From positions 1 through 15,553 of the forward strand of contig DAOWIM010000293.1 of the NCBI GenBank assembly GCA_030640905.1: a stretch of DNA of 15,553 nucleotides, written 5' to 3'. Positions 1-7,074 of this stretch are shown here, piece by piece. Source of the DNA: a bacterium. Lineage in GTDB: Bacteria > Zixibacteria > MSB-5A5 > GN15 > FEB-12. A model generated the notes under the pieces. It made no database searches. It worked only from the letters and a program-made list of their open reading frames with translations, and was not told where the DNA came from. Position numbers and translations under genes: made by a program. The stretch's first letter is position 1. Each line of letters starts with the position of its first letter.

Positions 1-1306
1 AATCCACCGGCAGGTCAAGTTTCGATTCGGGCAGACATCCACCCGAAGGCCCGCCGGTCTGCACGGCCTTGAAGGGTTTTCCGTCCTTGATGCCGCCACC
101 GATGTTGTATATGATTTCGCGCAAGGTGGTGCCCATCGGTACTTCGATCAACCCCGTATTTTCAATTTTACCGACCAGCGAGAACGCCTTGGTGCCGGTA
201 CTCTTGGGTGTGCCGATTTTGCTGAAGGTTTTGCCACCTTCGGAAAGGATAACCGGAATGCAGGCGAATGTTTCGACATTGTTGAGAACCGTTGGTTTGT
301 CCTTGAGACCTTTTACCACCGAGCGAATATACTTGGCTCGTGGTTCGCCAACTTCACCGGCGACCGATCTCATCAGGGCCGATGATTCCCCACAGACAAA
401 CGCCCCGGCGCCACGGCTGATATCGATATGGAATGAAAAACCTGTGCCGAGGATATTCTCGCCGATGAGACCCATCGCTTCGGCGTCCTCAATTGCTTTC
501 TGGAGATGGACTACCGCCAGCGGGTATTCATCACGAACGTAAACATATCCCTGAGTCGATCCCACCGCATAGGCGCAGATGATCATCCCTTCAAGAACCG
601 AATGCGGGTCACCTTCCATGATGGCGCGATCCATGAACGCTCCGGGGTCGCCTTCGTCACCGTTGCAGATGACGTAGCGAACGTCCGATTCAATCTTGGC
701 GCAGGTAGCCCACTTGCGACCGGTGGCGAATCCACCACCACCACGACCACGAATACCGGAGAGTTCCACTTCCTTGATAACTTTGTCCGGCTTCATGGCG
801 GTAAGCGCTTTGGCCAAACCCTGGTATCCACCGGCCGCTATGTAATCGTGCAGGCTGGTTTGGTCTATCTGACCAAGATTGCGCAGGGCGATTCGTTTCT
901 GGTGGGCATAGAATGGGATATCTTTGTAGTGCTGAATTTTCTTATCATCGGCGGGGTTAGTGTAGAGGAGTGATTCAATGATCTCGCTTTTGGCCAGTGA
1001 CTTCTCGACAATAGCCTCAACGTCCTTCACCTTGACCTTTGTGTAGAACGTACCTTCCGGCTCAAGAACGACCAGGGGACCACGTTCGCAGAAGCCGTGA
1101 CATCCGGTTTCTTTGATCGCTTCAACCTTGAAGTTCTTCAGCTTCTTCTCTTTGATAACTTTCCGGAAACGGTCGCCTATTTCTTGGGCACCATTGGCCA
1201 GACAGCCGGGGCCATAGCAGATATGAACGCGGACGGGGTGACTCTCTGTTTCCCTGCGATATTTCTTTTCAAGCTTCCTGAGTTGTTCGACAGATTCGAT
1301 TCGCAT
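1..1306 (-). CDS. NuoF-like NAD(P)H/FMN-binding subunit, partial (C-terminus beyond left edge)
   Basis: The product resembles the flavin-containing subunit of complex I (NuoF) and of soluble HydB/HndC-type NAD(P)-linked complexes. The visible 435 residues start at ATG 1304-1306, with AGAGGA just upstream and one base after the stop of the NuoE-like gene. Residues 25-105 are a thioredoxin-like [2Fe-2S] domain with Cys30, Cys35, Cys69 and Cys73. This N-terminal fusion is typical of HndC/HydB rather than classical NuoF. The FMN/NADH core follows: GRGGGGFATGRKW (187-199), CNGDEGDPGAFMDR (214-227) and CGESSALM (305-312). The usual CGEET motif is CGESS here. The SLBB region begins near residue 370. 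The C-terminal [4Fe-4S] (N3) domain, and any extra ferredoxin domain, lie outside the window. It is the last visible gene of the oxoacid oxidoreductase operon, so it probably transfers electrons between that enzyme and NAD(P)+. The family is certain; the partner and direction of flow are inferred. Confidence 0.93.
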   Translation of the reverse strand, partial: MRIESVEQLRKLEKKYRRETESHPVRVHICYGPGCLANGAQEIGDRFRKVIKEKKLKNFKVEAIKETGCHGFCERGPLVVLEPEGTFYTKVKVKDVEAIVEKSLAKSEIIESLLYTNPADDKKIQHYKDIPFYAHQKRIALRNLGQIDQTSLHDYIAAGGYQGLAKALTAMKPDKVIKEVELSGIRGRGGGGFATGRKWATCAKIESDVRYVICNGDEGDPGAFMDRAIMEGDPHSVLEGMIICAYAVGSTQGYVYVRDEYPLAVVHLQKAIEDAEAMGLIGENILGTGFSFHIDISRGAGAFVCGESSALMRSVAGEVGEPRAKYIRSVVKGLKDKPTVLNNVETFACIPVILSEGGKTFSKIGTPKSTGTKAFSLVGKIENTGLIEVPMGTTLREIIYNIGGGIKDGKPFKAVQTGGPSGGCLPESKLDLPVD

Positions 1307-1307
1307 G

Positions 1308-1763
1308 TCATCCTCTCTTGATCAGGCGCTTGACGTTACTGACATCAACCGAGCCGTGGTATTTCTCATCGATAATAACCACCGGCGCCATCGCGCAGGC
1401 GCCAACACAGTTGACGACTTCGAGTGTGTATTTGAGGTCTTTCGATGTTTCCCCGGCCTTGATGCCGAGCATCGTTTCAAACTGGTGTTGCAACTGATGG
1501 GCACCTCGAATGTGACAGGCCGTTCCTTTGCAGATGCGGATAATCTTCTTTCCGCGTGGCGTCAGGCTGAACGCGTTGTAGAATGTCGAGACCGAAAAAA
1601 CTTTGCTCAACGGTACACTCAGGTTCTTCGCAGTTTCCTTGAGAGCCTCACACGGCAGGTAATGGTATTCTTGTTGGATATCCTGCAGGACAGCGATCAA
1701 CGATTCAGGATTCCGGGAGTAGCGATCAAATATCTCGGGCAGTTTGCTGAAATCGTGATTCAT
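1308..1763 (-). CDS. NuoE-like [2Fe-2S] subunit (24 kDa, thioredoxin-like)
   Basis: This is a 151-residue protein of the complex I 24-kDa/NuoE/HndA family, close to the usual 150-165 residues. Four cysteines in the family pattern bind one [2Fe-2S] cluster: Cys78-x4-Cys83 (CKGTAC) and Cys119-x3-Cys123 (CVGAC). The N-terminal helical part (about 1-70) has the usual sequence around LPEIFDRY and YHYLPCEALKETA. The start ATG overlaps the stop of the gamma-subunit gene as ATGA, indicating translational coupling, and the NuoF-like gene begins one base after its stop. NuoE and NuoF normally form the NADH-oxidising tip of larger complexes. No NuoG or hydrogenase subunit is visible, so here the pair is most simply an NAD(P)-linked module of the neighbouring oxoacid oxidoreductase. 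That assignment comes from context. Confidence 0.94.
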   Translation of the reverse strand: MNHDFSKLPEIFDRYSRNPESLIAVLQDIQQEYHYLPCEALKETAKNLSVPLSKVFSVSTFYNAFSLTPRGKKIIRICKGTACHIRGAHQLQHQFETMLGIKAGETSKDLKYTLEVVNCVGACAMAPVVIIDEKYHGSVDVSNVKRLIKRG

Positions 1764-2323
1764 ACTTTTTCCTTCTTGCCGAGTTCTTTCCGGGCCAGAT
1801 TGTAACCTTCCCGCAGCAGCTTTATGTTGGAGGGGAGCAGGTCCTTCTTGCCACCCAGTTTTTCTTTCATCGTCTTTTCGACCACTTTGTAGCTGAGGAC
1901 TTCCGAGGCTCCGATGAGAGCACCGAGAATTACAATGTTGGCCGCTTTGGGGTTGCCCGCTTTCATGGCCATATCATTGGCCGGTACCAGCAGTTGGGTA
2001 ATGTCGGTGCGGTCAGATTCAACGTCGATCAGAGAACTGTTCACCAGCAACAGACCCCCCGGTCTGACACGTGGTGCAAATTTGTCAAACGACGGACGAT
2101 TGAACACGCAGCAGCAGGTCGGGTTGTTGATGATCGGCGAGCCGATTCGATCCGGCGAGACAACGACTGTGCAGTAAGCGGTGCCGCCGCGCATCTCGGG
2201 ACCGTACGAAGGCAACCAGACGACTTTCCTGCCCTCGGCCATTCCTGAATAGGCCAGCAGTTGCCCGGCGGTCATTATACCCTGACCGCCAAATCCGGCG
2301 AGTGTCACTTCATACTGCGCCAT
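1760..2323 (-). CDS. 2-oxoacid:acceptor oxidoreductase, gamma subunit
   Basis: This 187-residue protein is a complete, separate gamma (POR/KOR/VOR catalytic gamma) domain of about normal length. The family signature GFGGQGIMTAG is at residues 10-20 and SYGPEMRGG at 39-47. In this enzyme family the gamma domain contributes to the coenzyme A side of the active site and holds alpha and beta together. ATG is preceded by GAGG six bases upstream, inside the end of the beta-subunit gene, and the two genes overlap by 14 bp. Its 3' end overlaps the NuoE-like start (ATGA). Substrate cannot be read from this subunit; the alpha partner suggests a branched-chain or 2-oxoglutarate type rather than pyruvate. 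Confidence 0.93.
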   Translation of the reverse strand: MAQYEVTLAGFGGQGIMTAGQLLAYSGMAEGRKVVWLPSYGPEMRGGTAYCTVVVSPDRIGSPIINNPTCCCVFNRPSFDKFAPRVRPGGLLLVNSSLIDVESDRTDITQLLVPANDMAMKAGNPKAANIVILGALIGASEVLSYKVVEKTMKEKLGGKKDLLPSNIKLLREGYNLARKELGKKEKV

Positions 2324-3086
2324 CGGGAACCTCGGCGGTTTCGGGGTCTTTGTAGCATCCCAGCGGGAAGTAGGGGACCATGCGACTCTCTACCCAGTCG
2401 AGGGACTCTTCAGTCGTCTTGCCCCAGTTGGTCGGACATGTAGAAAGTACCTCCACCAGCGAGAAACAACGACCTTCCTTCTGGTAGGTGAAGGCTTTTC
2501 GGATCGCTTGTTTGGCTTTGATGATATGCTGCGGAGTGTGTACCGCTACCCGTTCGATGTAGTTGGGTGTTACCAGCGCAGAGAGAAGCTCGGCGACTCG
2601 GATTGGATATCCAGTGTCGTTGACATTGCGCCCACCGGGGCTGGTCGTGGTTACCTGTCCTGGCATTGTGGTCGGCGCCATCTGGCCACCGGTCATGCCA
2701 TAGACGGCGTTGTTTACAAAAATGGTAGTGATTTTTTCACCACGGTTAGCGGCGTGTACAATTTCACCCATACCGATCGAAGCGAGGTCGCCATCACCCT
2801 GATAGGTGAAGACCATCATGTCCGGCCTCAGACGTTTGAAGCCTGTTGCCAGAGCAGGGGCACGGCCATGAGGCGCTTCGAGGAAATCGGTCCCGAGATA
2901 CTTGTATATGAAAACCGAGCAGCCAACCGGAGCCACCCCAACAGTATTTTCGCGCACGCCCAGTTCGTCGAGAACCTCGGCAACAAGACGGTGAATCACG
3001 CCGTGCGTACAACCTGGGCAGTAATGTGTAACTACTTCATTGAGCGATTCCGGTCTGGAAAACAATGTCCGAGCGTCTTCGTTCAT
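2310..3086 (-). CDS. vorA: 2-oxoacid:ferredoxin oxidoreductase, beta (TPP-binding) subunit
   Basis: The beta subunit carries thiamine pyrophosphate, which decarboxylates the 2-oxoacid. The protein is 258 residues, typical of KorB/VorA-type beta subunits. YCPGC at 22-26 and Cys56 are in the positions of the conserved beta-subunit cysteines. The TPP/Mg2+ motif starts with GDGDLASIG (97-105) and ends with NNAVYGMTGGQ (125-135), followed by the expected APTT. ATG has GAGG six bases upstream and follows the alpha-subunit stop by 11 bp. The symbol follows the VorA/VorB naming used for three- and four-subunit oxoisovalerate enzymes; KorB would be equally defensible because 2-oxoglutarate and branched-chain enzymes cannot be separated safely by eye. 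Confidence 0.93.
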   Translation of the reverse strand: MNEDARTLFSRPESLNEVVTHYCPGCTHGVIHRLVAEVLDELGVRENTVGVAPVGCSVFIYKYLGTDFLEAPHGRAPALATGFKRLRPDMMVFTYQGDGDLASIGMGEIVHAANRGEKITTIFVNNAVYGMTGGQMAPTTMPGQVTTTSPGGRNVNDTGYPIRVAELLSALVTPNYIERVAVHTPQHIIKAKQAIRKAFTYQKEGRCFSLVEVLSTCPTNWGKTTEESLDWVESRMVPYFPLGCYKDPETAEVPDGAV

Positions 3087-3097
3087 ACCGTCCTCAC

Positions 3098-4189
3098 CTA
3101 TCTTCGTTTAAGTTCATCGTTGGGATTCTTAATGAGCTTCATTATCTGCTCCTTAACCGCATCGGGTGACGGCACCAGTCCGCCGGTTTCTCCGTAGAAC
3201 TTAACCGGCTTGGCACCCAACACCGCGAGGTCAACATCTTCCTTCATCTGTGCGGTACTCATTTCGATCACGAGTACATTCTCGATATTCTTCTTTTTGG
3301 CCTCTTTGGCAATCTGTTTGGAAGGAAACGGGAAGAGGGTGATCGGGCGGAACAGACCAACCGAGACACCATCTTTTTCCAACTCGTCAATCGCTGTCTG
3401 GCAGATACGTGCCATCGTGCCATATGATACTATCAGAATCTTATTTTTAGGTTTGATACGGTATGATTCAAAGCGTATTTCTTCGCGCTCCATTCGGGCA
3501 TACTTGTCGTAGAGGTTCCAGCTATTGTCATCGAGAAGTTTCGGGTCCAGAAAGAGCGACTTGATAACTCGCGGCTCGCGACCTTTGGCTCCGGTGATTG
3601 CCCAGAGATCGTTTGATGGCAGTTCCGGTTCTTCGTGGTGTTCCGGGAATTCTACCGGCTCCATCATCTGACCAATCATGCCATCGCCGATTATCATAAC
3701 CGGATTGCGATACTTCTCCGCCAGATGGAACGAGAGCATCATCAGGTCAACCGCTTCCTGAATTGTCGAAGGTGCCAGAACCAGAAGACGATAATCACCA
3801 TGACCGCCGCCTTTGGTTGCCTGGAAATAATCTGACTGGGCCGGAAGGATACCCCCCAGGCCGGGACCGCCTCGCATGATGTTGACAATCACTACCGGCA
3901 GGTGTGCTCCTGCCATATACGAGATCGACTCCTGCATCAATGATATCCCGGGACTGGAAGATGTGGTGAACACCCTCTGGCCGGTGGAAGCAGCACCGAA
4001 AAGCATGTTGCCGACGGCGACTTCACTCTCACCCTGCAGGAAAGCACCGCCAACCTCCGGCAAACGACGGGCCATATACTCGCCCACTTCGTTCTGTGGC
4101 GTAATCGGATAACAGAAGTAATTGACACAGCCGGCTTTGATCGCAGCTTCGGCTATTGCCTCGTTACCTTTCATTAGAATCTTGGCCAT
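3098..4189 (-). CDS. vorB: 2-oxoacid:ferredoxin oxidoreductase, alpha subunit (VorB-like)
   Basis: This 363-residue alpha subunit contains the pyrimidine-binding half of the thiamine pyrophosphate site. The N-terminal GNEAIAEAAIKAG (8-20) and YPITPQNE (27-34) are characteristic of the VorB/KorA group, as are GESEVAVGNMLFGAASTGQR (53-72), TTSSSPG (75-81) and RGGPGLGG (106-113). The C-terminal domain (about 255-350) starts with ILIVSYGTMARICQTAIDEL, the transketolase C-terminal type fold. AGGAAAA precedes the ATG. The overall sequence looks most like proteins annotated as 3-methyl-2-oxobutanoate dehydrogenase subunit VorB, so branched-chain 2-oxoacids are the leading substrate guess and 2-oxoglutarate the alternative. 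It is preceded by the ferredoxin subunit gene (25-bp gap) and followed by beta (11-bp gap). Confidence 0.94.
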   Translation of the reverse strand: MAKILMKGNEAIAEAAIKAGCVNYFCYPITPQNEVGEYMARRLPEVGGAFLQGESEVAVGNMLFGAASTGQRVFTTSSSPGISLMQESISYMAGAHLPVVIVNIMRGGPGLGGILPAQSDYFQATKGGGHGDYRLLVLAPSTIQEAVDLMMLSFHLAEKYRNPVMIIGDGMIGQMMEPVEFPEHHEEPELPSNDLWAITGAKGREPRVIKSLFLDPKLLDDNSWNLYDKYARMEREEIRFESYRIKPKNKILIVSYGTMARICQTAIDELEKDGVSVGLFRPITLFPFPSKQIAKEAKKKNIENVLVIEMSTAQMKEDVDLAVLGAKPVKFYGETGGLVPSPDAVKEQIMKLIKNPNDELKRR

Positions 4190-4214
4190 TATCTTTTCCT
4201 ATTGCCTCGGGTGG

Positions 4215-4448
4215 TCAGTAAGGGAACAATTCGAAGACGGTGCCATTGGTCACAACGTCGATAGCCGAATCGGGACAGGAAATTGCGCAGATACGGCAGC
4301 CGATACATCGCGATGGGTCCGCCATCAGCGCGTAGAAGTAGCCGCGTACGGTTATATCCTTGGACATGGTCAGAATCTGCTGGGGGCAGACCTTGACACA
4401 CGTTTCGCATCCTTTGCAGTGGTTCTTGTCAACTTTGATTCCGGGCAT
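4215..4448 (-). CDS. 2x[4Fe-4S] ferredoxin, delta subunit of the oxoacid oxidoreductase
   Basis: A small (77-residue) dicluster ferredoxin. Two cysteine sets, CKGCETCVKVCP near the N-terminus and CIGCRICAISCP about 35 residues later, each match CxxCxxCxxxCP for a [4Fe-4S] cluster. The size and position directly upstream of the alpha gene match the separate delta subunit (VorC/KorD type) that takes electrons from the TPP site. The ATG at 4446-4448 is preferred over the in-frame TTG at 4452-4454, because GAGGA lies seven bases upstream of the ATG but only one base from the TTG. It is 21 bp after the ATPase gene and 25 bp before the alpha gene. Confidence 0.92.
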   Translation of the reverse strand: MPGIKVDKNHCKGCETCVKVCPQQILTMSKDITVRGYFYALMADPSRCIGCRICAISCPDSAIDVVTNGTVFELFPY

Positions 4449-4469
4449 TACCAATCCTCATTAGCAAGT

Positions 4470-5192
4470 TCAGCTTCTCTCCCACGGTTTTAACAGGTAT
4501 CGATCAAGCAGCAAAACCGGCACATCAATCAGGCCCGGTTCGACACCGGTCACAATTTCGCTCATTGCGGAGAGAAACACAATCGGTAATTTCGTTTTAG
4601 TAGCAACTTCCTGTGTCAACCTGTAGCCGTCCATAATCGTATCGGGCGTGGTGTACTCCATCAAGTGCGTGTTCGATATTATACCGGTGAACTTAAGTCG
4701 CGACGATTTTTCTATGTCATTCAGCATCTTCATACATCCGGCGACATCCGATGTAAACGGGCGGTTGGCGTTGATTACCAGCAGCATTTCATAGCCGCCT
4801 TTTTCGAACGCATCGTGTAGAGATGAAAGCACGCGCGCGCCCACATCATCGCCGCCCACATCGAGCACGAGCTTGCCGTCACGGTTTTCGATAGCGCCCT
4901 TGATTTGCGGCAGGATGATCGGCAGGTCCGCATAGTGGAGGCTGCCTTCGGGGACAATCGACCTGATACCGAGCTTGTCGAGTTGAGAAGCGGCTTCGCG
5001 GGATCGAAAGTAAGGATTCACGATGTCAAGATCAGCGATTGTCACCGGTTCAGGCTGTGACTGCACCAGCAGATGGCTCAAATTGACCGCCACCTCCGAC
5101 TTGCCGCTGCCGTAACCTCCGACAATAGCAATAATCGGCTCTTTGAATTCAGGGGCCGGGAATGTTGGTGCAGAACCAGTCATCAGGATCAC
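4470..5192 (-). CDS. P-loop ATPase/GTPase of CbiA/MinD-like type, first gene of the oxoacid oxidoreductase operon
   Basis: A 240-residue nucleotide-binding protein of unknown role. It has a Walker A motif GGYGSGKS (25-32), DLDIVNPYFRSRE (54-66) in the place where MinD/ArsA-like proteins have the switch I region, DVGGDDVGAR (111-120) resembling a DxxG/Walker B region, and SNTHL (173-177) where a base-specificity motif is expected. It lacks the deviant signature lysine of MinD/ParA. Proteins of this kind are often annotated as cobalamin biosynthesis CbiA-like, but the amidotransferase domain of CbiA is absent, so cobyrinate amidation is unlikely. It precedes the ferredoxin gene by 21 bp and should be co-transcribed with it. 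An accessory or maturation role is inference. The start is uncertain: GTG at 5190-5192 or ATG at 5181-5183, neither with a strong ribosome-binding site. Confidence 0.85.
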   Translation of the reverse strand: MILMTGSAPTFPAPEFKEPIIAIVGGYGSGKSEVAVNLSHLLVQSQPEPVTIADLDIVNPYFRSREAASQLDKLGIRSIVPEGSLHYADLPIILPQIKGAIENRDGKLVLDVGGDDVGARVLSSLHDAFEKGGYEMLLVINANRPFTSDVAGCMKMLNDIEKSSRLKFTGIISNTHLMEYTTPDTIMDGYRLTQEVATKTKLPIVFLSAMSEIVTGVEPGLIDVPVLLLDRYLLKPWERS

Positions 5193-5450
5193 TCAAGCTT
5201 CTTACCTCGCGCAGGAACCTTCCGCGCTGCGGATTATGTGAATATTGACCCCCAAAACACGACAGCATTAGTCTTTGTTCCTAAGGTCGCAAAATTGGTC
5301 GCTAAAGTCAAGCAGATCGTGAAAATGATAACTATTTATCCCGTTTGACACTTTAGATTGCATACGATATATTGCCGTCTGGTAAAGCGTTAACGGCTCC
5401 TGGCCGGTTCTACGTGCGGTACAGGAAGATTACAATGAGGATTGTGTGAT
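5193..5450. other. Divergent intergenic region between the oxoacid oxidoreductase operon and the lipoprotein gene
   Basis: This gap must hold the minus-strand promoter of the seven-gene operon and the plus-strand promoter of the lipoprotein gene. The plus-strand promoter is clear (listed separately). On the minus strand I see no hexamer pair I would trust. A minus-strand TTGACT at about 5297-5302 has no good -10 partner at 16-18 bp. The sequence GCGACC occurs twice there, about 14 bp apart around AATTTT, and could be an operator, but the evidence is thin. Confidence 0.4.
5345..5373 (+). promoter_or_regulatory. Sigma70-like promoter for the HEITH lipoprotein gene
   Basis: TTGACA (5345-5350) is followed after exactly 17 bp by TATATT (5368-5373), almost the consensus pair. 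Transcription would start near 5380, giving an untranslated leader of about 70 bases to the TTG start at 5451. It is the best promoter match in the window. Confidence 0.75.
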
Positions 5451-6296
5451 TTGATCTTGAGAAGATGCGGTTTTCTGTTTTTTGCATTCTGTGCGATAGT
5501 CTCTCTTTGGTTTGCAGGGTGCGGTGATGATGCTCCCGAGACGACCGACGCCGCATCGCCTTCTTCCGATGCCATCGCCAAATCGGTTGATCCCCTCAAA
5601 TACAAAGACTGGGTGAGCTACAGCTTCAAGAATATCCGTATTATCTATCCGCCGGACCATCGCTTTGCCGAGAACATTCCCGGAATGGCGGCGGGGTATG
5701 ATTTTGGGGTGCGGGCCGATTGCAATTTCCTTGGCATTGCGGTTCCCACCGATACGCTGACAATATATTTCTATGACCATTATGCCAAAGCTCATACGAT
5801 GACCGGCCATGTGTTTCCGTTCGTATATAGTGATACAATACATTTTTGGTATCCCAATTTTTATGGTGTATCTCTTCTGGATTGCCTCTTGCCGCGCTGG
5901 AATAGCACCGAGCCGACACACCGGTTCCTCCGGGAGGGGCTGCGGGCATTGCTGGATTACTCCGGCAACAACTACCATGAAATAACCCACATGTTTCTTC
6001 ACGATCCGGAGTTTGCCGATACCGGCTTTGTTCCTCTGGCTGAGATAGCGGTCGATACGACGGTCGATGTTTACGCCGAGCGACATCAGTCATCGCTGTC
6101 GGCTTCGTTTGTAGACTTTGTGATTTATACGTATGGCATGGACAAATTCAAACAGTTTTACGACGCTACCGACCCGTTTAACCGGGCGGTTGAACGCACG
6201 TTTGATATATCGGTCGATAGCATAGAAACAGTGTGGCTGCACTTTGTTGAAACGGTGGCCGATAGCACCGCCGCCGCGGGCTCAGAAAATAAATAA
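5451..6296 (+). CDS. Lipoprotein with HEITH metalloprotease signature (gluzincin / peptidase MA-like)
   Basis: A 281-residue predicted lipoprotein. The N-terminus has two arginines, a hydrophobic stretch and a lipobox-like LWFAGC with Cys24, followed by a low-complexity Asp/Ser/Ala linker. Residues 176-180 read HEITH, an HExxH zinc-binding motif, in YHEITHMFLHD. A glutamate (Glu198 in PLAEIAV) lies 17 residues after the second histidine, where gluzincins place the third ligand. The following SASFVDFVIYTYGMDKFKQF and the final IETVWLHFVE resemble the tail of peptidase MA-like proteins. Function is therefore probably a membrane-anchored zinc peptidase, untested. The start is TTG 5451 because GAGGA (5437-5441) lies nine bases upstream; the TTG at 5442 is too close to it. 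It stands alone, divergent from the oxoacid oxidoreductase operon. Confidence 0.78.
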   Translation: MILRRCGFLFFAFCAIVSLWFAGCGDDAPETTDAASPSSDAIAKSVDPLKYKDWVSYSFKNIRIIYPPDHRFAENIPGMAAGYDFGVRADCNFLGIAVPTDTLTIYFYDHYAKAHTMTGHVFPFVYSDTIHFWYPNFYGVSLLDCLLPRWNSTEPTHRFLREGLRALLDYSGNNYHEITHMFLHDPEFADTGFVPLAEIAVDTTVDVYAERHQSSLSASFVDFVIYTYGMDKFKQFYDATDPFNRAVERTFDISVDSIETVWLHFVETVADSTAAAGSENK

Positions 6297-6299
6297 GGT

Positions 6300-6332
6300 G
6301 GGTGGCTCACCACCCTTAGCGTGGCTCGCCAC
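6300..6332. repeat. Double hairpin after the lipoprotein gene (CCCACC-type repeat; possible terminator)
   Basis: GGGTGG (6300-6305) pairs with CCACCC (6310-6315) across a four-base loop, and GTGG (6321-6324) with CCAC (6329-6332). It begins three bases after the lipoprotein stop and six bases before the 3' end of the convergent gene, so it may separate the two transcripts, although no T-run follows. The string CACCCTTAGCG (6311-6321) recurs at 7215-7225, and the stem matches the CCCACC/GGTGGG repeats at 9658-9722 and 15429. Confidence 0.5.
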
Positions 6333-6337
6333 TACTG

Positions 6338-7054
6338 CTAATCGTAGATGGAAAAGGCAGTAACCATGGTACCGTGATCAAACAGGACACTGCCCACCAT
6401 TGTTCCGTCTTCAGACCAATGGATCCATTTCCCGTGCTTCTCACCATCGATTTTCTTCCCGATATAGAAATCGCCGCAATTGTTAGTAAATTCAAGCCAG
6501 ATATCCTTTTCCGGATTATAACATGGCGAAGGTCGATAACAATACAAGAAGATATCTCGCCCTTCCCTTATTGTGAACATCAGCTCCCCATCTATGTAAA
6601 ACTGGTCCAATACGATAGAATCCCACCTACCGTGATAATCGTGACTCTGTATATACCGAGTGCTTCGTCCGTGGAGATTCCCGTGCAAATAGTGCGCAGA
6701 GGACTTAAGGGAGTGACCGGGGTGCCATACCAGCTCGCGGCCATGCTTCTCGTCGTTCACGTAATTTGTTGCCGATACTTTTGCGCCGGTTGAATCCCAA
6801 CATATCCACGCGTGGATCTTCAGACCATTGTAATACTCGCCAATCTGTTCTTGCTGTCCGTTGCTACGCCAGGATCGATAGAAGCCCTCGCGCCAGGTGC
6901 GCTCGCTTCCGCCAAACCAATAAGTTTGATATTGTTCTTTCAAATTACCATTAGGCCAACGTACTTCAACCGTATCAACGACGGTGGCATACCAAGCCTG
7001 AACTTCGGTTGACATGAATACCAGAATCGTTAGAGCAACAATCAATCTCGTCAT
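6338..7054 (-). CDS. Exported MORN_2/YwqK-type repeat protein
   Basis: A 238-residue protein with a Sec signal peptide (MTRLIVALTILVFMSTEVQA, cleavage likely after Ala20) and several degenerate repeats of the MORN_2 (YwqK) type. Repeat units visible include RWPNGNLKEQYQTYW, SWRSNGQQEQIGEYYNGLKI, WDSTGAKVSATNYVNDEKHG and HWSEDGTMVGSVLFDHG, each with a W/Y, an NG or DG turn and a following G. Such repeats form beta-hairpin stacks in exported proteins of many Bacteroidetes-like bacteria; no activity can be deduced. A strong ribosome-binding site AAGGAGG lies eight bases before the ATG. It is transcribed alone, converging on the lipoprotein gene. Confidence 0.8.
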   Translation of the reverse strand: MTRLIVALTILVFMSTEVQAWYATVVDTVEVRWPNGNLKEQYQTYWFGGSERTWREGFYRSWRSNGQQEQIGEYYNGLKIHAWICWDSTGAKVSATNYVNDEKHGRELVWHPGHSLKSSAHYLHGNLHGRSTRYIQSHDYHGRWDSIVLDQFYIDGELMFTIREGRDIFLYCYRPSPCYNPEKDIWLEFTNNCGDFYIGKKIDGEKHGKWIHWSEDGTMVGSVLFDHGTMVTAFSIYD

Positions 7055-7074
7055 CAGTGCCTCCTTATTGATAA

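Noticed and set aside
1305..1805. Plus-strand open frame of 166 codons over the NuoE-like gene
   Set aside because: Antisense to a gene with intact [2Fe-2S] motifs and coupled start; a codon-usage shadow.
3098..4189. Assignment as pyruvate:ferredoxin oxidoreductase alpha subunit
   Set aside because: The GNEAIAEAAIKAG and YPITPQNE signatures and the separate gamma, beta and delta order fit the VorB/KorA group better.
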